Part shown: positions 37,764-45,168 of the stretch, piece after piece
Layout of the letters: the number at the start of each line of letters is the position of its first letter
How positions within the stretch are numbered: position 1 is the first letter of the stretch
Assembly: GCA_030430365.1 (NCBI GenBank)
Contig: JAUIFP010000003.1
Coordinates: 29,711-93,710, forward strand
DNA: 64,000 nt
Direction of reading: 5' to 3'
DNA from: Alphaproteobacteria bacterium
Lineage (GTDB): Bacteria; Pseudomonadota; Alphaproteobacteria; Sphingomonadales; Sphingomonadaceae
Notes under the pieces: generated by a model
Database searches by the model: none
Told to the model about the DNA's origin: nothing
Seen by the model: only the letters and a program-made list of their open reading frames with translations
Translations under genes and position numbers: made by a program

Positions 37764-38921
37764 GTGGCGCTTTTCGAGTACTTCCCGAATTACATCTGGA
37801 ACCTCTCGGTCGCCATCGCGATGGAGAGTGGCGGGCGCATCGGCGAGATCGTGGATATGTGTCAGCCGATCCGCGACGCGGCGAGAGATGGTGCGGATGC
37901 AGGCACGCCCGAATTTATGAAGCAGTGGGCTGCCATGGGGAACAAGCTGCTCGAGCTCGCCGACGAAGACGAGGCCCAGGGACGGAACTTCTCCGCCTCC
38001 AACAAGCTGGAGCGCGCGGCGCTCTACCTGTTCACCGCGGAACGCATGCAGGGCCATGGTCATCCCGGTCGCACCGAAACCTATGCCAAAGCGCGTGCGG
38101 CGTTCGATCGTTCGACGTTGCTGGGCAAACTCAATCGCGAACGGGTGGAGGTTCCTCTCCAGCACGGCACCATGCCGGCGCTCTTCACTAGCGCGGGCGG
38201 CGAGGGGCCAAATCCTGTCGTCGTCTTCTGCAACGGTCTGGATAGCTGCAAGGAACTGCTCTACTGGACCAAGCTGCCGCACGAACTGGAGCGGCGTGGC
38301 ATTTCCACCCTTTGCGTGGATCAGCCCGGCTCTGGCGAGGCACTGCGCCTGCAAGGCCTGCCTGTCGATCCGCACAGTGAAAGCTGGGCGAGCAAGGCTG
38401 TCGACTGGCTGGAACAACAACCGCAAGTCGACCCCAAGCGCATCGGCATGACCGGCATATCGCTGGGCGGGCACTTTGCCCCGCGCGCGGTGGCGTACGA
38501 ACCGCGCTTTGCAAGCGGCGCCGTCTGGGGGGCGAACCACAACTGGCGCGAGGTGCAGGACAAGCGGATGGAACGCGAAGGCGAGAACCCCGTCCCGCAT
38601 TACTGGGCGCATGTCCACTGGGCCTTCGGCGCCAAGGACCAAGACGATTTCCTCCAAAAGTCGAACGAAATGAACCTCAACGGTCACATGGACCGGATCA
38701 GGGTGCCTTTCCTCGTCACTCACGGTGCCAGCGATCGCCAGATCAGCCCGAAATATGCCGACGATTTGTATGACCAGCTGGTCAACTCGCCGCGCCGGGA
38801 GAAAGTCATCTTCACTGCCCGCGAAGGCGGCGTGGAACATGTCGGCGCAGATAACATGTCCTACGGGCTTGACCTTCTGTCCGACTGGTTTGCCGAAACG
38901 CTGGGTGGCCACGCGGCATGA
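37764..38921 (+). CDS. Alpha/beta hydrolase, DHPON-hydrolase/FrsA-like, probable C-C hydrolase
   Basis: 385 residues from a GTG start at 37764 (start codon 4 bases after the dioxygenase stop, GGAGG upstream). A helical N-terminal cap region of about 125 residues (including SASNKLERAALYLFTAERM) precedes a hydrolase fold with nucleophile Ser233 (GISLGGH), Asp in GASDRQ and His in GVEHVGAD. This cap-plus-core plan is that of 2,6-dihydroxypseudooxynicotine hydrolase, which breaks a C-C bond, and of FrsA-like esterases, not that of the smaller BphD type. In context it most likely hydrolyses the ring-cleavage product. Its stop overlaps the next gene as ATGA. Confidence 0.8.
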   Translation: MALFEYFPNYIWNLSVAIAMESGGRIGEIVDMCQPIRDAARDGADAGTPEFMKQWAAMGNKLLELADEDEAQGRNFSASNKLERAALYLFTAERMQGHGHPGRTETYAKARAAFDRSTLLGKLNRERVEVPLQHGTMPALFTSAGGEGPNPVVVFCNGLDSCKELLYWTKLPHELERRGISTLCVDQPGSGEALRLQGLPVDPHSESWASKAVDWLEQQPQVDPKRIGMTGISLGGHFAPRAVAYEPRFASGAVWGANHNWREVQDKRMEREGENPVPHYWAHVHWAFGAKDQDDFLQKSNEMNLNGHMDRIRVPFLVTHGASDRQISPKYADDLYDQLVNSPRREKVIFTAREGGVEHVGADNMSYGLDLLSDWFAETLGGHAA

Positions 38922-39409
38922 CCGCTGCCGCCGTCCCGGCCGGCCTACTGCCACGCGAGGCGGCAATCAGTGGCGCGATCAACGCCGCGATCAACGCCGC
39001 GATCAGCGCCGGGTTCTTCTTCGGCGTCTTCGGGATTGGGGCGTTGGTGCCTATCTGGGGCATGGGCCATTTCGTCTTCGACTTCGTGCCGCAGAGCCTT
39101 GCTGTGACCTTCTTCGCCAGCTTTGTTCCGTCGCTGTTGGCGATCAAGGCGGCCGCAGCGGGAAAGCTGGCTATCCCGGGCCAAGCTCCGTCAATCCGTG
39201 CTTTGTTTCTACGATCGGTCGCTCGTGGCCTCGCCGGCGCGTTCATCGGCGTAACGGTCTGGGCCGCCTTGCTATGGGCATTGGGCGTACAGGAGCTGGA
39301 CCCGGTCGCGGCGCTTGCACTTAAGGTGCTGTATGGATTGCTGCTGGGAGCCGCAGTCACTTATATTGCGCTGCAACGCCTTTTCGCCCCGGTTGGAATG
39401 GCGAAATGA
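38918..39409 (+). CDS. Small membrane protein of unknown function
   Basis: 163 residues with four hydrophobic segments (GFFFGVFGIGALVPIWGMG, LAVTFFASFVPSLLAI, GLAGAFIGVTVWAALLWAL, ALKVLYGLLLGAAVTYI). The N-terminus carries a run AISG-AINA-AINA-AISA encoded by a 12-bp tandem repeat (38963-39010). It is coupled to the hydrolase by an ATGA overlap, so it belongs to the operon. I do not recognise the family; transport or membrane anchoring are guesses. Confidence 0.65.
   Translation: MTAAAVPAGLLPREAAISGAINAAINAAISAGFFFGVFGIGALVPIWGMGHFVFDFVPQSLAVTFFASFVPSLLAIKAAAAGKLAIPGQAPSIRALFLRSVARGLAGAFIGVTVWAALLWALGVQELDPVAALALKVLYGLLLGAAVTYIALQRLFAPVGMAK
38963..39010 (+). repeat. In-frame 12-bp tandem repeat
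   Basis: Three near-identical units of GCGATCAACGCC (38975-39010, last with one change) preceded by one degenerate unit (38963-38974). The unit length keeps the frame and encodes Ala-Ile-Asn/Ser-Ala repeats. Confidence 0.8.
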
Positions 39410-39452
39410 ACCAGGCCGACTCCTTCGATGACGATCCCTGTCGGCAGTGACG

Positions 39453-40133
39453 ATGATCCTGCATTTCGCCCCGCAGACCTGTGCCCGCGTCACCCTGACG
39501 GCATTGGAAGAAAGCGGCGCACCGTTCGAGACACGGTTGATCGCTTTCCTCGCGGGAGAACACCACAAGCCCGACTTCCTCGCCATCAATCCCGCTGGCA
39601 AGGTCCCCGCGCTGGAGACCGTCGACGGCGTAATCGTACAGAATGTCGCAATCCTCACCTACCTGGCCGAGAAGTTTCCCGACGCCGGACTCCTGCCACA
39701 ACGTGACGATATCGCGGGTCGGGCTGACGTTCTTGCGCAGTTGCTCCGCTGTTCAAGTGACCTACACCCGCTCGTCACGCGTTTCGTCATGGCGCCGATG
39801 ATTTCGACCGAGCCCGGCCAGGCACCGCAAATTCGCGCTGCCGCCAGGGAGGCGCTCTGCTTCCAGCTTGGCTCGGTTGAGCGCTTGCTGGCGAGGCAAG
39901 AATGGCTACTGCCCGAAGGCTGGTCCATCATCGATGCCTATGTCGCCTGGATTTGGTTTCGGATCACCGGCGCGGGTTTTGACGCTAGCGCTTTCCCGGC
40001 AATCGCAGCGCATTACGACGAAGCCAGCGCTCGACCGAGCGCGCAGGCTGTTCTCGCACATGAAGAACGCGCGCAGCAGGACCTCGCTGCGCGCGGCCTG
40101 CAATTTCGGCCTCCGCCGGTTGCAGAGGCATGA
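39453..40133 (+). CDS. Glutathione S-transferase family protein
   Basis: 226 residues from the ATG at 39453 (a GTG at 39447 is an alternative). Thioredoxin-like N-domain: ILHFAPQTCARVTLTALEESGAPFETRLI, then the conserved cis-Pro and Ser-region equivalents in NPAGKVPALETVDGVIVQNVAILTYLAEKF. The C-domain is helical with WSIIDAYVAWIWFR, where the N-capping Asp is kept. In pathways with a fumarylacetoacetate-type hydrolase, GSTs often act as maleyl-pyruvate or maleylacetoacetate isomerases; here that enzyme is present at 42389. Dehalogenase or ether-cleaving roles are the alternatives. Confidence 0.85.
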   Translation: MILHFAPQTCARVTLTALEESGAPFETRLIAFLAGEHHKPDFLAINPAGKVPALETVDGVIVQNVAILTYLAEKFPDAGLLPQRDDIAGRADVLAQLLRCSSDLHPLVTRFVMAPMISTEPGQAPQIRAAAREALCFQLGSVERLLARQEWLLPEGWSIIDAYVAWIWFRITGAGFDASAFPAIAAHYDEASARPSAQAVLAHEERAQQDLAARGLQFRPPPVAEA

Positions 40134-40167
40134 TAGTCCGGATCAAAGAAAAAGAAGAGGCAGAACA

Positions 40168-40737
40168 ATGAGCTCAAGGTCAGTCAGGCGGGTCGTTACC
40201 GGTCACGATAGCGAGGGCCGTGCAATCATCCAGGAAGACGGCGCGGTTCCGCGCGTCAGACAGATCGGCGGGGAAACCGGCCCGGTCTTTTCCGAAGTCT
40301 GGAATACCAGGGCAACGCCGGCTCCGATCGATGCTTCATCCGGTGAGCCGGAAGAAGAGGGGATCACACTCGCCGCCCCGAAGAACGGAACGCGCATCCG
40401 GGTGCTCGATATTCCGCCGGACGATCCAGAGCTGGCCAATAAGACGCCCGAAGAAGCGCGCGCCCACTTCGAGGAGATCGGCGCAGGCGATGCCTCGTCC
40501 CACAGCGGCGAAGGCAGTCGCCACGCCCACATGCACCGCACTGAAACCATCGACTACGGCATCGTGCTGGAAGGCGAGCTGGTGCTGATCATGGACGAAG
40601 GCGAAACCACCGTGCGCCCTGGCGATATCGTGATCCAGCGCGGCACTAATCACAGCTGGGCCAACCGCTCGGGCACGAATTGCCGCATCGCCTTCATCCT
40701 GATTGACGGAAAGTTCGACGAGACGCTGAAGAGCTGA
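40168..40737 (+). CDS. Cupin-domain protein
   Basis: 189 residues. The single cupin barrel in the C-terminal half has metal-ligand motif RHAHMHRTETIDYGIVLEGELVLIMDEGE and the second motif PGDIVIQRGTNHSWAN. The N-terminal half is loose and rich in Glu and Pro. AGAGG lies before the ATG at 40168. It is too small for a gentisate dioxygenase (two cupins, about 350 residues) and could be an isomerase, a decarboxylase, a small dioxygenase or a sensor. Its stop shares a base with the next start. Confidence 0.78.
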   Translation: MSSRSVRRVVTGHDSEGRAIIQEDGAVPRVRQIGGETGPVFSEVWNTRATPAPIDASSGEPEEEGITLAAPKNGTRIRVLDIPPDDPELANKTPEEARAHFEEIGAGDASSHSGEGSRHAHMHRTETIDYGIVLEGELVLIMDEGETTVRPGDIVIQRGTNHSWANRSGTNCRIAFILIDGKFDETLKS

Positions 40738-41630
40738 TGCAGCGTATTGCGATCACGGGAGCGTCGGGATTCATCGGTCGCCACGTGGCTGGCTACCTGC
40801 GGGAGGCGGGTTTTGCAGGCGAACTGCGGCTGTTCGATCGCGCATTCGATTTCGCGACGGACGATGCCTGCGTGGTGGTTGACCTCGCCGCGCCCGATGC
40901 CGCTGCACAGGTAGTGGAAGGGACAGACTGCGTGATCCACCTCGCGGCCATGCCCGGAAGAGCCGCTGACGCCGATCCGGCAGGTTCGCGAGCGATCAAT
41001 CTCGACTTTCCTGTTTCGCTGCTCGAGGAGCTTGGTGGCCGCCGTGTCGTCCTGGCGAGCTCCATTGCCGTGTTCGGGGGGCCTTTGCCCGACCGGGTTG
41101 ACGACAATACGGTGCCGGTACCGCATTCAGTCTACGGCACGCATAAGCGCATGGTCGAACTCGCTTTTGCAGATGCAGTTCGGCGCGGGATCGCGCGAGG
41201 CTGCTGCCTGCGCCTGCCAGGTATCGTTGCGCGGCCGACAGGCGGGGCGGGGTTCGGCTCCGCGTTCCTCAGCGAGATATTCCATGCCGCACGCGCGGGG
41301 CAACCATATACCGTGCCAGTCGGGCCCGATGCCGTGTCCTGGCTGATGTCAGCGAGGGTCTGCGCGCAGAACCTGGTCCACGGTGCCTTGGGTGATTTCA
41401 CCTGCGGCGAGGCGCTGACCCTGCCTTGCGAGGTGGTGCGGATCGATGACCTGATTGACGAACTCGCGCGCGCCGATTGCGCAGCGGATTTCACCCATGA
41501 CGAAAACCCCGCCCTGCGTGCTGCCTTCGGCTCCTATCCCGAACTGATCGCCACCAAGGCGCTGGTCCATGGCTTCAAGCCTGACAACGGCCTGGCAGCC
41601 CTGATCGCTAACGTGCCGGCCGATGCCTGA
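40737..41630 (+). CDS. NAD-dependent epimerase/dehydratase family protein
   Basis: 297 residues of the extended short-chain dehydrogenase type. The cofactor loop is ITGASGFIGRHVAGYLREAG at 6-25, and the active-site pair is Tyr-x3-Lys in SVYGTHKRMVE with the preceding Ser of LASSIAVFG. The pattern resembles sugar-acid dehydrogenases of the DenD type. In this operon it may oxidise or reduce an alcohol left after ring opening or a sugar released from a glycoside. It overlaps the SDR gene by 8 bases. Confidence 0.82.
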   Translation: MQRIAITGASGFIGRHVAGYLREAGFAGELRLFDRAFDFATDDACVVVDLAAPDAAAQVVEGTDCVIHLAAMPGRAADADPAGSRAINLDFPVSLLEELGGRRVVLASSIAVFGGPLPDRVDDNTVPVPHSVYGTHKRMVELAFADAVRRGIARGCCLRLPGIVARPTGGAGFGSAFLSEIFHAARAGQPYTVPVGPDAVSWLMSARVCAQNLVHGALGDFTCGEALTLPCEVVRIDDLIDELARADCAADFTHDENPALRAAFGSYPELIATKALVHGFKPDNGLAALIANVPADA

Positions 41631-42378
41631 CCTCGTCGACCTCTACAGCCTGAAGAGCCAAACGGCGCTGGTCACCGGCCCGACGCGTGGGATCGGACTT
41701 GCCATTGCGAAGCTCTTCGCGGAGGCCGGGGCCGGATTGGTGCTGGCAGATATCGACGCGCCGGCCTGCGATGCACTCGCTGCGGAACTCGGCGGCACCT
41801 CCATCCCCACCGACGTATCGGATGATGGCGCACTGAGAAGCCTAGCGGCAGAGTGCAGAAGCATTGACGTCCTGGTCTGCAATGCTGGGATCGCCGGTCC
41901 CGCAGGCCCCATGCACACGGCAAGCGAAGCGGAGCTTGCCACCCTCTACGCCACCAACCTGCACCACCCGGTGACGCTGACGGGGCTGCTCGCACCGCAG
42001 ATGGCCGAGCGCGGATCGGGGGCGATCGTGCTGCTCTCCAGCATCGCGGGCCTGCGCGGCAATGCCGCTATCGGCCACTACGGCATCACCAAGGCGGGCC
42101 TCAGCCAACTTGCCCGCAACTTGGCAGTCGAGTGGGGGCCGAGCGGCGTCAGGGCCAATTGCGTAGCTCCGGGCCTTGTCGCTACCGAATGGGCAGATGC
42201 CATTATCGGCAACCCTGTTGCACACGGTAAACGCCTCGCACAAACACCCCTGCGGCGTGTGGCAAAGCCTTGCGAGATCGCCTCTGTTGCGCTGTTTCTC
42301 GCCAGTGAGGCGAGCAGTTTCATCACTGGCCAGACCATCGTCGCAGATGGCGGTACGCTTATATCAGACGGAAATTGA
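41623..42378 (+). CDS. Short-chain dehydrogenase/reductase
   Basis: 251 residues of the classical SDR type. The cofactor-binding motif is TGPTRGIG (19-26; the usual Gly after Thr-Gly is shifted by Pro), followed by NAG in VCNAGIAG, Ser in VLLSSIAG, and the YGITK active-site pair. The C-terminus FITGQTIVADGGTLISDG is typical. Likely oxidises or reduces an aliphatic or alicyclic alcohol intermediate of the pathway. It overlaps the upstream gene and is followed after 10 bases by the FAH-like gene. Confidence 0.88.
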   Translation: MPDLVDLYSLKSQTALVTGPTRGIGLAIAKLFAEAGAGLVLADIDAPACDALAAELGGTSIPTDVSDDGALRSLAAECRSIDVLVCNAGIAGPAGPMHTASEAELATLYATNLHHPVTLTGLLAPQMAERGSGAIVLLSSIAGLRGNAAIGHYGITKAGLSQLARNLAVEWGPSGVRANCVAPGLVATEWADAIIGNPVAHGKRLAQTPLRRVAKPCEIASVALFLASEASSFITGQTIVADGGTLISDGN

Positions 42379-42388
42379 GGAGTATCGC

Positions 42389-43354
42389 ATGATCCTGGCA
42401 ACCCTGCGGGACGGAACCAAGGACGGACGGCTGGTGGTCGTTGCCGCGGGGCATGACAGCTATGCCCTGGCCCCGGTCCAGACCATGCAGCAGGCACTGG
42501 AGGACTGGTCGGCCGTGGCCCCGGCCATGGCGGCGATCAGCGACTTTCCGGCGGCTCTCGACTTGGCCGATCTGGCCGCGCCTATGCCGCGCGCCTGGCA
42601 ATGGCTCGATGGATCGGTCTACCCCGCACACGGCGAACTGATGGATCAGGTGATTGGCGTGACTAAGCCAAAGATCGACTTCCCGCTGATGTATCAGGGT
42701 GCGTCAGATAAGTTCTACGGCCCGCACGACGACGTCTACATGCCCTCCGAAGACCTCGGTATCGATTTCGAAGGCGAGTTCGGTGTCATTGTTGACGAGG
42801 TGCCCATGGGCACCAGCGCGATCGACGCAGCAGACCACATCAAGCTCTTGGTCCTGATAAATGACTGGTCACTCCGGACGCTAGCTGGCTTGGAAATGTC
42901 GACCGGCTTTGGCTGGGTTTGGGCGAAGCCCCATTGCAGCATAGCACCGTTCGCGGTGACACCCGATGAACTGGGCGAGCAATGGCGTGACGGACGTGTT
43001 TGTCTTGATTTGTTGGTCGACTGGAACGGCAAACGCTTCGGCGCTGCCAACGGAGAGCCGATGGAATACAACTTCTCCGAACTGGTCGCCCGCGCCGCCC
43101 GGACGCGCGATCTCGTCGCGGGGACCATTATCGGATCCGGCACTGTGTCCAATGCAAACTTCCGCGAAGTGGGATCGTCGTGCATTGCGGAGCGTCGCGG
43201 GATCGAAATAGTCGATAACGGTGCACCGACAACGGAATTCATGAAGTTCGGCGACACGATCCGCATGGAAGCAGTCATGCGCTCTGGACGCGCGCCTTTT
43301 GGGGCGATTAATCAGAAAGTCGTCTGCTCGAAGCAGTACGGGAATGTAAGCTGA
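42389..43354 (+). CDS. Fumarylacetoacetate hydrolase-family protein
   Basis: 321 residues from the ATG at 42389, with GAGGAG upstream. It has the N-terminal domain seen in bacterial FAH-like enzymes (MILATLRDGTKDGRLVVV, PMPRAWQWLDGSVYPAH) and the catalytic domain with metal ligands in GIDFEGEFGVIVDE, NDWSLR, GWVWAKPHCSIAPF and SGTVSNAN. FAH enzymes split a C-C bond in beta-diketo acids such as fumarylacetoacetate or fumarylpyruvate, after a GST-type isomerase. It is the last gene of the cluster before a 367-base gap. Confidence 0.9.
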   Translation: MILATLRDGTKDGRLVVVAAGHDSYALAPVQTMQQALEDWSAVAPAMAAISDFPAALDLADLAAPMPRAWQWLDGSVYPAHGELMDQVIGVTKPKIDFPLMYQGASDKFYGPHDDVYMPSEDLGIDFEGEFGVIVDEVPMGTSAIDAADHIKLLVLINDWSLRTLAGLEMSTGFGWVWAKPHCSIAPFAVTPDELGEQWRDGRVCLDLLVDWNGKRFGAANGEPMEYNFSELVARAARTRDLVAGTIIGSGTVSNANFREVGSSCIAERRGIEIVDNGAPTTEFMKFGDTIRMEAVMRSGRAPFGAINQKVVCSKQYGNVS

Positions 43355-43721
43355 CCTTCCCAGTTGTGGGGCCAAGTCAAATAGCGCGCGCTCCAATGCG
43401 CGACTGGCGATCGAAGCACAGCCGGGTTGCCCAGATCGATTTCTGGCTGAACTTTGGTTTGGGGCCAATATCAGTTCCGTCATTGCGTGGCATATGGCCG
43501 TGCGCTGCCGAATATAGTTGCGAGCATGATTTTTTCATTGTCATTGGACTAAGTGGCCTCGGTGAATTTCCGGTTTTGAAAAATAATAAGCTGGGGCTGA
43601 ACGTACTCGATTGGCGCGCAGCGATAGGGCCGCAATGGGCCGATTGGGGAATGTCTGGTTCTGGTCGCCTCGGGCGCAATAGCGGTCATTCGGCTTTCGC
43701 ACAGAGGGGCCTCTCGATGAG
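43355..43721. other. Gap after the aromatic cluster, with repeat-like sequence
   Basis: No supported gene. Near 43629-43645 is a relative of the dispersed repeat (GGCCGCAATGGGCCGATTGG), then GAATGTCTGG, and AGCGGTCATTCGG at 43681, which form an imperfect long inverted repeat. A change to more A+T-rich sequence begins here. Confidence 0.4.
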
Positions 43722-44033
43722 GTGGAGAAGGCCGAGTGGGACAAGCGCCTCCAGCGCAGGGCTGATGCGCAGGAGGAAGTAAACTACCATGCCGATCAAT
43801 ATCGCAGCTCAAGATCGACAAGGTGCAAGGAAATGTCGCTTAGCGACTGGCGCTTCGAGCAGCGGATCTTCGACATCATCAATGACTCGATGCCTGCGCG
43901 CTACAAGGCAAGCCTCGAGAACCGATCATACCATCCTGACGCCTCGAGAGTAGGAAGCACTCTCCAGGAGTTTGCAGCGGACAGAATGCGCTCCAAAGCA
44001 AAACGCAGATGGAATGATTACGTGGAGGAATAG
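43722..44033 (+). CDS. Hypothetical protein, possibly a gene fragment
   Basis: 103 residues from a GTG. The content is strongly charged (EKAEWDKRLQRRADAQEEV, WRFEQRIFDIINDSMPARYK, ADRMRSKAKRRWNDYVEE), consistent with a helical protein. The sequence before the GTG continues open for a few codons, so it may be the 3' part of a larger damaged gene. I recognise no family. The dispersed repeat just upstream fits a recombination scar. Confidence 0.35.
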   Translation: MEKAEWDKRLQRRADAQEEVNYHADQYRSSRSTRCKEMSLSDWRFEQRIFDIINDSMPARYKASLENRSYHPDASRVGSTLQEFAADRMRSKAKRRWNDYVEE

Positions 44034-44106
44034 TGGGTTGGTCGTGTGCACGTGCAACTCGTGTGCTCAAGCCGGGGGACTAGAATTCCTTGATCGCTTC
44101 TTACTG

Positions 44107-44754
44107 TTAGCTGGTTTCGTGAATGAAGCGGAGAATCTGGGTTTCGAAATACTCTGGTGAAAGATCATTCGTCATGGACGAAGGAGCGACAAGGATCGTG
44201 AACCAAAGCCCTCGACGGAATATACCATACTCGATCGCAGCAGATTGCGGGGATCTCGCACCCATTTTTTCGAAGAGAAGTTTGTCTAGTTCGAAGGTGC
44301 GTTCAAAATACCCGGAATTGCTGATCTGAAATTCGGGCTCTCTGTTGGCGAGCAGGATATATTCAAAGCGCGCCATAAGCAGGTACCGATAGTTCGGCTT
44401 CATCGCTTGAAGCCACATCTCATAAATCATCTTGGCGACGTCGCGGGGGTGCAGCAGGCCTGAGTCCTCTGAGCGCTGCAAGACTGCGGCCGTCACTTCC
44501 TTGAGTGATTTGGCATCGTACTCGTCAAGTTGACTGAGGCCCGCATTGAGCAAATCAACTGTCTTTGGAAAATAAGGAGAGGTTGATCCCTCACTCAGGC
44601 CGAGAAAGCGGTCTACCCTTCGGTGCGACACGGCGCGAATGCCTTGTTCGCCAATTATACGAATCACTGCTTCGGCGATCTGAGTTCGTCGGGAGACCGT
44701 CTTTTCGGCCTTCGATCTTCTTGTGTCGGTTGAGTTGCGTTTGGCCTGTGCCAT
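44107..44754 (-). CDS. TetR-family transcriptional regulator
   Basis: 215 residues. The N-terminal HTH is RTQIAEAVIRIIGEQGIRAVSHRRVDRFLGLSEGSTSPYFPKTVDLL (residues 23-69), a TetR type in which the recognition helix is GSTSPYFPKT. The C-terminal ligand/dimer part is helical. It is transcribed divergently from the TonB receptor with about 410 bases between. A perfect palindrome TCTAC-AAAC-GTAGA, two copies of which precede the receptor and one of which lies in the OYE/MFS intergenic region, is the obvious operator candidate. Repression relieved by a ligand imported through this module is the likely logic. Confidence 0.87.
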   Translation of the reverse strand: MAQAKRNSTDTRRSKAEKTVSRRTQIAEAVIRIIGEQGIRAVSHRRVDRFLGLSEGSTSPYFPKTVDLLNAGLSQLDEYDAKSLKEVTAAVLQRSEDSGLLHPRDVAKMIYEMWLQAMKPNYRYLLMARFEYILLANREPEFQISNSGYFERTFELDKLLFEKMGARSPQSAAIEYGIFRRGLWFTILVAPSSMTNDLSPEYFETQILRFIHETS

Positions 44755-45168
44755 CCCCGTTGATCGGCCTTTCGGGCCGCCTCCTGCCTCAAATTGGACT
44801 TCAGCTATCAGAGTAAAGCAATCGTAGAAAGTATGCGTCGATCTCGTCAGAATGCGCGCTGATTGCTGCAGGTGGTTTCCCTAGCGTTCAATACACCCAT
44901 CGTCCAATGGTTAGTTATGCAATCATTCCCTGAATTTCCGCGTCTTGGCTACGCGCAAAAATAAAATTATTTAAATCAGTATATTATAGTATCAAGTTGG
45001 TGCGGCGCGAGCTCTCGACCAGCCCATCTATTCCTGTTCTTGCTCCGTGCGCAATCCGGCAGGGCCCGGCAAAACAATTGCTAGACAATCTGAATCTACA
45101 AACGTAGAAATATACGAACGTAGAAAAGGCACTCGGCGAATCGAGGCCGTTCTGAGGGAGAGGTTACA
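44755..45168. other. Divergent promoter region tetR / TonB receptor
   Basis: About 414 bases without a gene. It contains a very A+T-rich stretch (44959-44995), two operator-like palindromes (45095-45124) and a lone half site (CGTAGAA, 44823) close to the tetR start. Confidence 0.5.
45095..45124. promoter_or_regulatory. Two operator-like palindromes before TonB receptor
   Basis: Copy 1 TCTACAAACGTAGA (45095-45108) is a perfect 5-4-5 dyad; copy 2 TATACGAACGTAGA (45111-45124) differs in its left arm. They are offset by 16 bases and end 44 bases before the start codon, a place where a repressor would block transcription. The same dyad, one base longer per arm, is at 52074. Confidence 0.65.
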
